64,000 nucleotides of DNA from Coccinella septempunctata. Lineage: Eukaryota; Arthropoda; Insecta; Coleoptera; Coccinellidae. The notes below the pieces were generated by a model. It was given only the letters and a program-made list of their open reading frames with translations, was not told the origin of the DNA and ran no database searches. Shown here in pieces: positions 31,593 through 40,844 of the stretch. The stretch lies in assembly GCF_907165205.1 (NCBI RefSeq), contig NC_058192.1, forward strand, positions 19,096,001-19,160,000, written 5' to 3'. Every line of letters starts with the position of its first letter. Positions within the stretch are counted from its first letter, which is position 1. The position numbers and the translations under genes are program-made.

Positions 31593-34303
31593 TGGAACAT
31601 ACAACTAGGAAAAATTCCCTTAAAATAGTCTCCTGGAACATAAACGGGGTCAGAACTCGAAAACCCGAGATAGAAGAAATAATATCAGAGAGAAAACCTG
31701 ATATTATAGCCTTACAGGAAACAAGAATACAACCAAATACGCGATTGAATATCATGAATTATGAGATATATAGATGTGACAGAATCGCAAACACTGGGGG
31801 AGGTGTTGCCTTACTGGTTAGACGAGATCTGAAACACTATTTTAAAGGAAGATCTGACGAGTCACAAATAGAAACAGTGACGATTGTAGCTGAAATAAAT
31901 CGACAAAGAGTCGAAGTCACATCGGCATATAAAAGACCCCCAAATAACCTATTGGAAGAAGAAATCAACAACTTACTAGATGGAACAAACCCGAAAATCT
32001 GCATCGGAGATTTTAATTGCAAATCTCCAGAATGGAACAGCAGGATGGAAAACAGAAATGGCAGAAAACTGAAAGATCTCGCTGAAAAACATGAAGCTAT
32101 CGTTATTGGACCTGAAGAACCAACGTACCTAGCATTCGGAAATGGATTACCAGATATAATTGATATCGCAATTATGAAAAATATCACTAGAGAATTCTCG
32201 ATAGAGACCTTGTGGGACGGAACCTCTAACCACAACCCCATCGAATTAACAATAGGAGATGGGCCAAGAAGAGAACTAATGCAAACAAGAGAATACACCG
32301 ATTGGACTAAATATAGCCATCTGATACAATCGGAGGTAACAGAAATACCGACAATCAACACACCGGAAGACCTAGAAAGAGCAGTTGATAAACTAGAAAA
32401 GAATATAATAGATGCCTACAAAAAGAGCACAAAGAAAATAACGAGACCAGCACCGATACATCCACACGGTGATACACCCAGAGAAATCAAAGATCTCATC
32501 AGGGAAAATCGGAGACTAAGAAAAACATACAGGCTCAACAAAACAGATATAAATAAGAGAAATCTAAACCGACATAGCCAAGTTCTGAAAAATGCCCTGA
32601 AGGACATGAGAACAAATAGATGGAACAAAAGAGTTCAAGAATTAAATACTATCGATCATTCTGCATGGAAAATGCAAAAATGTCTAAGAAGAGAAAAGAC
32701 TAAAATACCACCTCTCCACGGAGAAAGAGGAATGGCATATACGAATATCGATAAAGCAGAAGCACTGGCGGACTCGATAGAAAGAGAATCGAGAATAAAT
32801 TACAGACCTGATGACGATAATGACGAGCTGGAAGATCTTGTAGAGAACAACGAAGAAGAAATGGACGAACCACCAGTAGACGACAAAATAGAAAAACCAA
32901 CTTCTCCATTTGAAATAAAAGAGATAATCAGAAGCTTGAAAAATAGAAAAGCTCCCGGAAGTGATAAAATAACGAATGCTATGTTGAAGAAATTACCTAG
33001 AAAAGGTATAGCTGCTCTCACAAATATTGCAAACGGTATAATGAGGACTGAACACTATCCGGAAAAGTGGAAAACCGCAGAAGTCATAGTGTTCAACAAA
33101 CCAGGCAAAGATAAGAAATTCCCCCAAAACTACAGGCCGATAAGTTTATTGTCCGCCCTAGGAAAAGTAGTAGAAAGGGTAATCGCTAGGAGGCTTACAG
33201 AAGAAACTGAAAATCTGAATCTCATTCCAGCAGAGCAATTCGGATTCAGAAGAGACCACTCAACTGAACAGCAATTACTGAGACTCACAGAATACATAAC
33301 AGAAGGATTCCAAAATAAACAAGCAACCGGTCTTGTACTACTAGATGTCGCCAGAGCATTCGACAGAGTATGGCATGAAGGATTGATTTACAAAATGAGA
33401 TATGCTGGATATTCAATGAAACTGTGCAAGTTGATTAGGAATTATTTGAGGAACAGAAGATTCTACGTGAAAGTGGAAGGAGAAAACTCCACAACCAGAT
33501 ATATGGAAGCAGGGGTGCCTCAAGGGTCAGTACTTGGGCCGTTACTGTATAACATATATATTCACGATATACCAAAATCTCCAAGGACTATGCTGACACT
33601 CTATGCCGACGACACAGGAATCGCAATGCGACATCGCAAGCCAGAAATTATAGAAGGAATGTTACAAGAAGCTATAGATGAAATAAATGACTGGTGTATT
33701 AAATGGAAAATAAAACTCAACGGACAAAAGAGCCAAGCGATATTACTGCAGAAGAGGAGACTAAGAACTACAACAAATCTAGAGGTAGATGGAGAAGAAA
33801 TCGAATGGAAAAACGAAGCAAAATATTTAGGTATCACCCTAGACAAAGGTCTAACATGGAGAAGCCATATCAAACAAGCCGTTGACAAAACCAAGGCAGC
33901 GATGAATATGCTCTACCCGCTGATAGGTAGAAAGAGCCATATGTCAAATGAGACAAAATTGAAAATAATCAAAGCCGTTGCTAGACCGCAACTGACTTAT
34001 GGATCAGGTGCTTGGGGATTCGCGGCAAAGAGCCATATACAAAGAATTCAGGCAACAGAAAACAAGCTACTACGATGTGCCATAGATGCGCCTTGGTTTG
34101 TCAGGAACAAACAGATATATCGAGATTTGAAGTGGGAAACCATCACCGAATTTATGAAGAGGAAAGCTGAAAAGTTATTCGAAACAGCGAAGGAACATCC
34201 AAACGAAGAACTCAGGAGACTAGTGGACTACGATCCGGAGGAAGACAGAAGAAGAATGAGAATTTACAAAAGGAGACCGAGAGATCAATTGAGGAGAGAT
34301 TAA
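31592..34303 (+). CDS. LINE ORF2: AP endonuclease and reverse transcriptase
   Basis: A 903-residue enzyme that nicks target DNA and copies the element RNA onto it. The N-terminal APE-type endonuclease covers roughly residues 8-225, with N16 in SWNINGVR, E43 in LQETR, D140 and N142 in IGDFNCKSPEW, and H214 in SNHNPIEL. The reverse transcriptase covers about 430-720: APGSDKI (454-460), FNKPGK, NYRPISLLS, LLDVARAFDRVWH (catalytic Asp 585), GVPQGSVLGPLL (641 on) and YADD (671-674). A C-terminal region with LTYGSGAWG follows. There is no RNase H domain. Length matches Jockey-clade proteins of about 900 residues. Translation probably starts by reinitiation at TAATG. All expected catalytic residues are present. 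Confidence 0.95.
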   Translation: MEHTTRKNSLKIVSWNINGVRTRKPEIEEIISERKPDIIALQETRIQPNTRLNIMNYEIYRCDRIANTGGGVALLVRRDLKHYFKGRSDESQIETVTIVAEINRQRVEVTSAYKRPPNNLLEEEINNLLDGTNPKICIGDFNCKSPEWNSRMENRNGRKLKDLAEKHEAIVIGPEEPTYLAFGNGLPDIIDIAIMKNITREFSIETLWDGTSNHNPIELTIGDGPRRELMQTREYTDWTKYSHLIQSEVTEIPTINTPEDLERAVDKLEKNIIDAYKKSTKKITRPAPIHPHGDTPREIKDLIRENRRLRKTYRLNKTDINKRNLNRHSQVLKNALKDMRTNRWNKRVQELNTIDHSAWKMQKCLRREKTKIPPLHGERGMAYTNIDKAEALADSIERESRINYRPDDDNDELEDLVENNEEEMDEPPVDDKIEKPTSPFEIKEIIRSLKNRKAPGSDKITNAMLKKLPRKGIAALTNIANGIMRTEHYPEKWKTAEVIVFNKPGKDKKFPQNYRPISLLSALGKVVERVIARRLTEETENLNLIPAEQFGFRRDHSTEQQLLRLTEYITEGFQNKQATGLVLLDVARAFDRVWHEGLIYKMRYAGYSMKLCKLIRNYLRNRRFYVKVEGENSTTRYMEAGVPQGSVLGPLLYNIYIHDIPKSPRTMLTLYADDTGIAMRHRKPEIIEGMLQEAIDEINDWCIKWKIKLNGQKSQAILLQKRRLRTTTNLEVDGEEIEWKNEAKYLGITLDKGLTWRSHIKQAVDKTKAAMNMLYPLIGRKSHMSNETKLKIIKAVARPQLTYGSGAWGFAAKSHIQRIQATENKLLRCAIDAPWFVRNKQIYRDLKWETITEFMKRKAEKLFETAKEHPNEELRRLVDYDPEEDRRRMRIYKRRPRDQLRRD

Positions 34304-34573
34304 AATGAGTACGACAACTTATTAAAACTATACTAAGAAGAGATATCCGAAATGGACGAACATGAAAACCCTAGCACGACAATGTGCAAGAAGAAATCAA
34401 CCGATTAAAGGATAAATGGTTTATAGGCAAATGCCCGGAACCAACAAAAAGCAGGTTAGGTTTAGTGGGTCGCGAACTCAGGAGAGTGAGTAACCCCACA
34501 GTGTTCCCTAGAAATGGGTTCCTCTGGGCGAGAGATAGAGCCCCGTGTTTTCACGGTCGCAGATTCCCCCTGC

Positions 34574-34576
<3 letters not shown>
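34304..34576 (+). other. LINE 3' untranslated region
   Basis: Lies between the ORF2 stop and the A tail. It contains GTGTTTTCACG and AGGTTTAGTGGGTCGCGAAC segments that could fold. In non-LTR elements this region is where the reverse transcriptase recognises its RNA. Confidence 0.6.
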
Positions 34577-34609
<33 letters not shown>

Positions 34610-34612
<3 letters not shown>

Positions 34613-34618
34613 CGTTCA
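34610..34618 (+). repeat. LINE target-site duplication, right copy
   Basis: GTTCGTTCA directly after the poly(A), identical to 29724-29732. The flanking sequence resumes with CTCTGCTAACTGATGGG. Confidence 0.85.
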
Positions 34619-34689
34619 CTCTGCTAACTGATGGGTATACCAAGGAAGGTATTCGGAAAGAGACTTTTGACCCAACAGATCCAGATGAA

Positions 34690-35165
34690 GACAAGTGCAA
34701 AGAGATGGGGTCAATCGAAACTTCCTCAAGACCGAACGGTTGCACCGAGACGGATGAAATTCACAGATTTATTACTGGAAGAGTTGTTCTTTCAGAAAAT
34801 GTATAATATTCGGATATACGAGTATTTTCCTGGAAGAAAAACTACTCGATAGTTGACCTTCGAAAAATTCCCAAAAAGATGGGGTCAGTTGAAACTTCCT
34901 CAAGACCAAACGGTTGCGCCGAAATGAATGAAATTCACAGATTTTTACTGGAAGAGTTGTTCTTTCAGAAAATGTATAACATTCGGATCTACGATTATTT
35001 TCCTGGAAGAAAAACTACTCGATAGTTGACCTTCGAAAAATTCCCAAAAAGATGGGGTCAGTTGAAACTTCCTCAACACCGAACGGTGGCAGCGAGACTT
35101 ATGAAATTTTCAGATTTATTACTGGAAGACTTCTTCTTTGGGAATATGTATAACATTCATCCCTT
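34690..35165 (+). repeat. Tandem repeat, 173-174 bp period, about 2.7 units
   Basis: AGATGGGGTCA or its variant stands at 34703, 34877 and 35050. Each is followed by GAAACTTCCTCAA, a GAACGGT or AAACGGT segment, and ATGAAATT, then TTACTGGAAGA. Units 1 and 2 also share TATTTTCCTGGAAGAAAAAC. A period near nucleosome length is typical of insect satellite DNA, though this array is very short. Confidence 0.85.
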
Positions 35166-35450
35166 AATTAAAAACCTTTCTGTAGTTTCCTTTTTCAGGA
35201 GGACTAAAGAAAGCTTTGAAATAAAAGGGTGTTTAAAATTGAGTTTACAATAGGCGAATTTCATAATAAATTTTGAAATCTCCTTAATTTTTGGCTTCCT
35301 TCAGCTTCATTTTTGGCAAGACTGAAGGGGACTCTCAAATTGAAGAGACTTTGAAATGTAATATAAAACTGGCCGTAAATATTACAGCCAATTGGCTAAT
35401 CAATTTTACCCTTCAAATTCAAAGCTTTGTTTGTCTAAATGAAACAAACA
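35166..35450. other. AT-rich DNA with AAGCTTTGAAAT repeats
   Basis: Degenerate pieces resembling the PIF-type MITEs (GGCCGTAA near 35372, AATTTCATAATAAATTTTGA near 35258). No gene. Confidence 0.4.
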
Positions 35451-35556
35451 GCCGGTTTCACAATCAAATTTAAAGCTCCATTCAAGTCTCCTGAAAAGGA
35501 TACCAAAGGAAGCTTCAAGCTTGGAGGGACTTCAAATTTGATTATGAAACTAAACG
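35451..35556. mobile_element. Diverged PIF/Harbinger-type MITE
   Basis: GCCGGTTTCACAATCAAATT on the left pairs with AAATTTGATTATGAAAC on the right (ending at 35550), about 30 bases per arm. The sequence is related to 18003-18116. The flanks no longer show a clear TAA/TTA duplication. Confidence 0.6.
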
Positions 35557-35899
35557 TGAAGGAAGCTTTGAAATTAAGAGCTTCAAAAATTGTTTATGAG
35601 AATTCGAGTGTCCTTCGGCTGTGATGCAAACGACAGAAAGAAATAAGAGATATATAAAGGTAAGCTATTTTATTATAATTAAGAATCTCGTTTGGATTTT
35701 CCAAAAACTCTAATTTTGAAGCCATAATCTAGCGATCGATGGAAGTAGAAAGTTGGAATATGTTTATTTTTCTAAATTCTGAGGTGTCGCATTCAAAAAG
35801 CGTCTGCGTTGAAATCATTCAAACTGAAGATGAAACAGTTCTCCATAGCAACTATGCTTTAAAGCGAAAGATTCGGCTAGGTAAAACTTTTATTTCATA
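35557..35899. other. Unassigned DNA
   Basis: Short frames only; nothing recognised. Confidence 0.35.
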
Positions 35900-35901
35900 T
35901 A

Positions 35902-37195
35902 CAACGTGTCCCAAAATTCAACGATAAGCCGGCGCCGTAGGGTGTACATGGTCGTGACTACTTCAGAAAAAATAAGAAAAAAAATCCAGCTCACTTTGTT
36001 ATTTAATTACAAAATAACTTAGAAATTCTTCGAAAATTAACAACCTTCATGACATTTTAAGTTACTACGGCCACAATTTTTCAAAAATTTTTGTAAATTT
36101 TTTTGTGTCGGCAACTTGAGTAGTACTGCTGCCCACCACAATTCCTAAATCTCCTAGAATACTTATAGTTTTTACACAAAAAATAATCAAGATATGTTTT
36201 TCCCACAAAATTTCGAAAGATTTTTCCGTTCAGCCCACTTTCCCTCATTGTTTTGTTAAAAAAAGTATGGAAACTATGGCGGCAAGTTTTTCTAAAAATT
36301 TACACAACTAACCAAGATTCCAAAATAGTATAATAATCCAAGAAAAATAGTCGCAAAAAAAATATGCGTACCATTTCTTAGGAGGACTAAATTACTTAAT
36401 TGTTCTCGTTCATAGTGACAATTTTCATTATGTGCCGAAATGAGATTGTGTAAAGTCATTTCTTGGAATTTCAATGGGGTACGTGTGTGGTTGATGAAAT
36501 TTAGAAATTAAAGAGAGAAATATAGCGAGAGATACACCTTAGAGAAGGATAGTAGATGTTCTTTGTTTAATAACAATAGCACTATAAAGAAGTTCCTATT
36601 CTCGGCAAAGTCAGTACCAATCTCAGAACATCGATACATTTACACAATCTCATTTCGGCACATAATGAAAATTGTCACTATGAACGAGAACAATTATGTA
36701 AGTAATTTAGTCCTTCTAAGAAATGGTACGCATATTTTTTTTGCGATTATTTTTCTTGGATTATTATACTCTTTTGGAATCTTGGTTAGTTGTGTAAATT
36801 TTTAGAAAAACTTGCCGCCATAGTTTCCATACTTTTTTTAACAAAACAATGAGGGAAAGTGGGCTGAAAGGAAAAATCTTTCAAAATTTTGTGGGAAAAA
36901 CATATCTTGATTATTTTTTGTGTAAAAACTATAAGTATTCTAGGAGATTTAGGAATCGTGGTGGGCAGCAGTACTACTCAAGTTGCCGACACAAAAAAAT
37001 TTACAAAAATTTTTGAAAAATTGTGGCCGTAGTAACTTAAAATGTCATGAAGGTTGTTAATTTTCGAAGAATTTCTAAGTTATTTTGTAATTAAATAACA
37101 AAGTGAGATGAATTTTTTTTCTTATTTTTTCTGAAGTAGTCACGACCATGTACACCCTACGGCGCCGGCTTATCGTTGAATTTTGGGACACGTTG
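35902..37195. mobile_element. 1.29-kb element of two near-identical inverted arms
   Basis: Flanked by TA (35900-35901 and 37196-37197). Arms of about 555 bases (35902-36457 and 36641-37195) are inverted copies that differ at few positions, for example a 4-base CATA present only in the right arm. They begin CAACGTGTCCCAAAATTCAA and include GCCGGCGCCGTAGGGTGTAC. The unique centre is about 183 bases. The only frames encode the same short hydrophobic peptide from each arm, which is not a recognised protein. A transcript across it would form a hairpin of more than 500 base pairs. Confidence 0.9.
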
Positions 37196-37197
37196 TA

Positions 37198-38217
37198 TGT
37201 ACTATCTACACCGAAAAACATTCGTTACATCTAAAGATATGGAATAGACTTCTGTAAAGACCTTGGGGACAATTCTTTCACAAACAAGAGGCACAGCATG
37301 GAAAATCACACTACACACTAAATCAAGACATAAATGGCATTTACTCAGGTATTCACGTAAAAGTAGATTCTGAAATATCAGCAAATCCTTCAGACACACC
37401 AATAAGATTCTTCAGATATTTCACTAATTGAATATTACACCTGGGTAGTTATTTACATCATTTATTAGCCGTACGCCCATAAAATATAACTATTAATCAA
37501 AACCGATGAATAAGTTGGAAATAATACATATCATTTCAATGAAATTAACATTTTTGAATTGAATTAATGTAACGGCAACAGCTCAATCCACGTTCGATTT
37601 GCATCTATCTAGACAGATATATCCCGGGGTCTTTCCTTATCAATGTTTTCGATCTAAAACGTCTCAAATGAATTAAAGATGGAGCAAGGAGCATGGGGTG
37701 GTCCCACCAATCATATCAAGAAAACAATCAAAGGATCACCATAACTCCTGAATTATTCATTCCTAATATCTGCCTGCCAGCTCAAGGTATTTTGTAATTG
37801 TCCTCTAATTCAATCAGGTTCGCGCTTAATTATGGTCCACGTGAATTGTTGTAGACGTAAATCGTTTACGGATAATAAGGTGTCATTATGTTTTTGTGCA
37901 AACGCTATTATCGCGCTTCTCGAGAAATAATCGCTAGATAAAGTTGGTTCGTAGGTCAGAAGTGAGACGATGATACGAAAAATAGAGCAATATTGCAAGA
38001 TGGAATCCCTTGCCTTCTCGACCAAAGAGAGTAAGATTTGTAAACTAGTTTGAATAACAAAATTTAATTTCTTCTGCATTTGTGTATCCGCTTTGAAAAA
38101 TCAGATATTTCCTATGCTATCAACCCTTTAACATTGTCGAATTTTTTGGCCATTTTTCAGGAATGCTTACGAATTTTGAAAGTATCTGACATACTATTCG
38201 TACTTTCTGAATTACAA
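37198..38217. other. Unassigned DNA
   Basis: AT-rich with no frame above 90 codons. No gene or repeat end recognised. Confidence 0.35.
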
Positions 38218-39252
38218 TAGTTGGGGAGCCGACGATGCTATATAGGGATTTACTAAAGCGTCAAGGAGACCTAGTGGATTTTGAAGATTAGATGGTAGAC
38301 ATAATTTAATAAACAGAAAAGAAAAAAAGGTTCTATGATGTATGCACTTTTGGCGCTGGGGAAAGCGTCTACAGGTTTTCAAAGATGTAAAAAAAACCGT
38401 CAGGTGCACCTAAATTAAGATACACTATATGCCCTACGTGTCTCTGATAATACATTCATGTTAATCTGACAGTTTGCGTGGTGGGGCTGGCCGTATGGAA
38501 GAATTGAGAATAAATTTTTTTAGAGCGGGTTAGATTTTCAGAGGATATGTTAATTGGATCCAAAGGAAGCTTCTTCAAGAGACAATTCGGACTTGATGCA
38601 AAGTCACAGCGGTCCTTTGAAAATGCAAAAAAAAAAAAAATCTTTATTTGTACATACCTACTCATGCATGTCAGATTTTCATACAGATAGTTAATCTCGG
38701 TGTTGCAGACCTGTTGAGCCATTAATCTGACACCAATCAGGGTTTTTTTTAATCTGACAGTTTGAAGATGATAACAAGACATTTTTTCAATATCTCTCTT
38801 CCTGTACCTCTAATCGTTTCTGTATTCATTATGAAAGTTGTAGATAATGAAATTTTATACAACTTTTGTCTGAAGCAATTTTACATACTCTTAAACCGTT
38901 TTCGAGTCAGAGGGCGATATAGGCGAGGAGCTTAGCCACACATGCGAAATGCCAAGGTCAATGTAGAATCTTAATATGATGTACATTCATCGGCATATAT
39001 CTCAAAAACCTTTCAAGGTAGAAAAATTGCTTCGGGCGAAATTTGTAGAAAACGTTATGCTCTACAACTTTTATGATGAATGCGAAAACAATTTGAAGCC
39101 CAGGAGAGGAAATAATTCAAAAAAACTGATTTTTGGGACTTCTGTAACTGTCCTAAACAATTCTCCCCTATATACAGGTGTAATTTTTGGTAGAAGTACT
39201 GTAAACAGGATCCAAGCTATCTCCCCTTATATTAATCTGACACGCTCGAGTA
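38218..39252 (+). mobile_element. Family M element, copy 2
   Basis: Starts TAGTTGGGGAGCC (38218-38230) and ends near AATCTGACACGCTCGAG (39232). It is homologous throughout to the complement of 24776-26315, apart from the family B insertion and other indels there. AATCTGACA also recurs at about 38462, 38727 and 38752. GTTGGGGAGCC is found at the left edge of both oppositely oriented copies, so it should be a terminal inverted repeat of the intact element; the right terminus here is missing. No coding capacity. Confidence 0.75.
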
Positions 39253-39305
39253 AATGTCGGCTTCTGAAAGACCAATAATGATTAATCTGATCAACAGTTA
39301 TTGAT

Positions 39306-39468
39306 GGTTTCTGAAATTTAATTGACTAATATAAAATATATTTGATGTTTTCTGAAATAAATGTGACTAAACTGAATTTCAAATTACCGTTTCTGAAATT
39401 AAATTGACTAGTCTAAAATACAAATGACGTTTGCTGAAGTGAACATGACAAATCTGAATTTCAATTGA
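39306..39468 (+). repeat. Four-unit 41-bp tandem with dimeric order
   Basis: Units begin GTTTCTGAAAT or a close variant at about 39306, 39347, 39389 and 39429, so the spacing is 41, 42 and 40 bases. Units 1 and 3 resemble each other (ATTGACTAATATAAAATA and ATTGACTAGTCTAAAATA), as do 2 and 4 (CTGAATTTCAAATT and CTGAATTTCAATTG). That indicates a duplicated dimer of about 83 bases. Confidence 0.75.
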
Positions 39469-39589
39469 TTCAATTACAACTGCAAATGTAAAGATATAAA
39501 AATGCGGTCGTATCGAGTCGTTCTAGATGCCTACAGGACTTCTGGCAGTTTTCTCAATCATTAGCATAATGGAGGTCAGCTCCAAAGTA

Positions 39590-40030
39590 CAGGGTGGGCA
39601 AAATTCGTTGTCTACTGGGGGGATCTCGAGAACTATAGCAACTAGAAGAAAACGGATGACACATTCTCGAGCTCTCTTTTCGTGACTAATCCAAATCTGG
39701 AAACAGAATCGGCCTATCATTTTTAGATTTCGACTTATAAACAAAAATTGAAATTTTGACGATTCCGAAAAGTTCTCATAACTTTTTTGTCTTTGAAGTT
39801 ACAGATCTTGAATTTAAACCTTCTTAGGCGCTTTCATAAGTAGAATCTAACGACAAAAGATTTTTTTCCAATTCAAAAATATCAAATTCAATAAAAGTTT
39901 GCATTTAAGGCTGCGGTTTTCACAATTCTTTGTTTCTCCGAAAATGAGCTCGGAAATGTGTCATCCGTTTTCTTCTAGCTGCTATAGTTCTCGAGATCCT
40001 CTCAGTAGACAATGAATTTCGCCCAGCCTG
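39590..40030. mobile_element. MITE family C, complete copy (441 bp)
   Basis: Flanked by TA (39588-39589 and 40031-40032). The inverted arms of about 84 bases read CAGGGTGGGCAAAATTCGTT on the left and, in complement, CAGGCTGGGCGAAATTCATT on the right. Both continue with GTCTACTG, GGATCTCGAGAACTATAGCA and GAAAACGGATGACACATT. It encodes no protein. The longer foldback at 3438 shares the left terminus. Confidence 0.87.
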
Positions 40031-40032
40031 TA

Positions 40033-40842
40033 CACTGGTCGTGGGAGTATCTATAAAAGAATGATTGGCAGCAGATTTGTTTGAGTTTTGTTGGATAAAC
40101 AGAGCAGCTGCTTTTTCGAAGAATTGAAGCTCATACCCCAGTAGGGACGGGAGGGTTGGTGCATCGACGGCCCAAGAAATGGTCATGCAGCAATAATGTG
40201 AACTTCCCCTTCAATTTGTAATTATGTAATTGCAGTGCATGCCACACCTGGTCGAAGGCCTTGGCGACAACCAGAGTAACTAAAAACGTGAGGGAACAAC
40301 GTACAGTGACGCCGCTTACTACGAATTGCGCTTTCATTCAATATTTCATTAGCTCACCGTTAATTACGGAACCTTCGTTAAGTACATACAACGTCCAGTC
40401 GACGTATGTAGCCATGAAATATAGCACAGATCCACTACGGTATTAGAAACTGAATAAACGATGTTTGAACAGAGCTCTAAAGCCGTACATGTGTGTGTGT
40501 CTTATCGATGTACGTATGTACCTTGTGGATCGAGTGGACTTTATTGTCACCTGTTAAATTTAGCTGTGTACCGAGAATGCGCCATTTCCGTGTACCCATT
40601 CAGATGTACATACGTGATAGAAAATAAGTGATACGTATTTCACATCGAGACATTGAAAATGTGTCCATTACTAAATGACTCAGTTCTTCGGAAGGCAACC
40701 AAGATCGGTCCATTAATTACTAAAATGCCAAAAATGAATTGCAGATCAATTGTTATTGCTCTTATGAGGTTGATAAAACCAAAGCCTTCGTATTTTATTG
40801 AACACAGCCAGTGTTCGATTCCTGTGGTAACATAAGTTCATA
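40033..40842. other. Unassigned DNA
   Basis: No recognised gene. A short GT run lies at 40491-40500. The composition around 40120-40620 is more balanced than its surroundings, with no repeat partner seen. Confidence 0.35.
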
Positions 40843-40844
40843 TA

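Larger units (their letters stand above)
29733..34609 (+). mobile_element. Full-length Jockey-type LINE with intact ORFs
   Basis: A 4.9-kb non-LTR retrotransposon. Order: 5' untranslated region (29733-30164), ORF1 (30165-31592), ORF2 (31592-34303), 3' untranslated region (34304-34576), 33 A residues (34577-34609). It is bounded by a perfect 9-base duplication, or 13 bases if the shared AAAA is counted. Both ORFs are free of stops and frameshifts. The endonuclease-plus-RT ORF2 of 903 residues without RNase H, and the poly(A) tail, fit the Jockey clade. The intact state, long A tail and perfect duplication indicate a recent insertion that may still be active. Confidence 0.93.

Noticed and set aside
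34384..34578. 64-codon frame after ORF2
   Set aside because: Lies in the LINE 3' untranslated region and has no recognised motif.
36589..36601. GAAGTTCCTATTC, identical to one 13-base arm of a yeast FRT site
   Set aside because: Only one arm is present, with no inverted partner at the required distance and no recombinase gene; treated as coincidence.
36292..36805. Two short hydrophobic peptides ending LVSCVNF
   Set aside because: They are the same sequence read from the two inverted arms of the 35.9-37.2 kb element, not two genes.
39306..39468. Possible CRISPR-like array
   Set aside because: Units are contiguous and degenerate with no unique spacers, and the DNA is eukaryotic; it is a plain tandem repeat.
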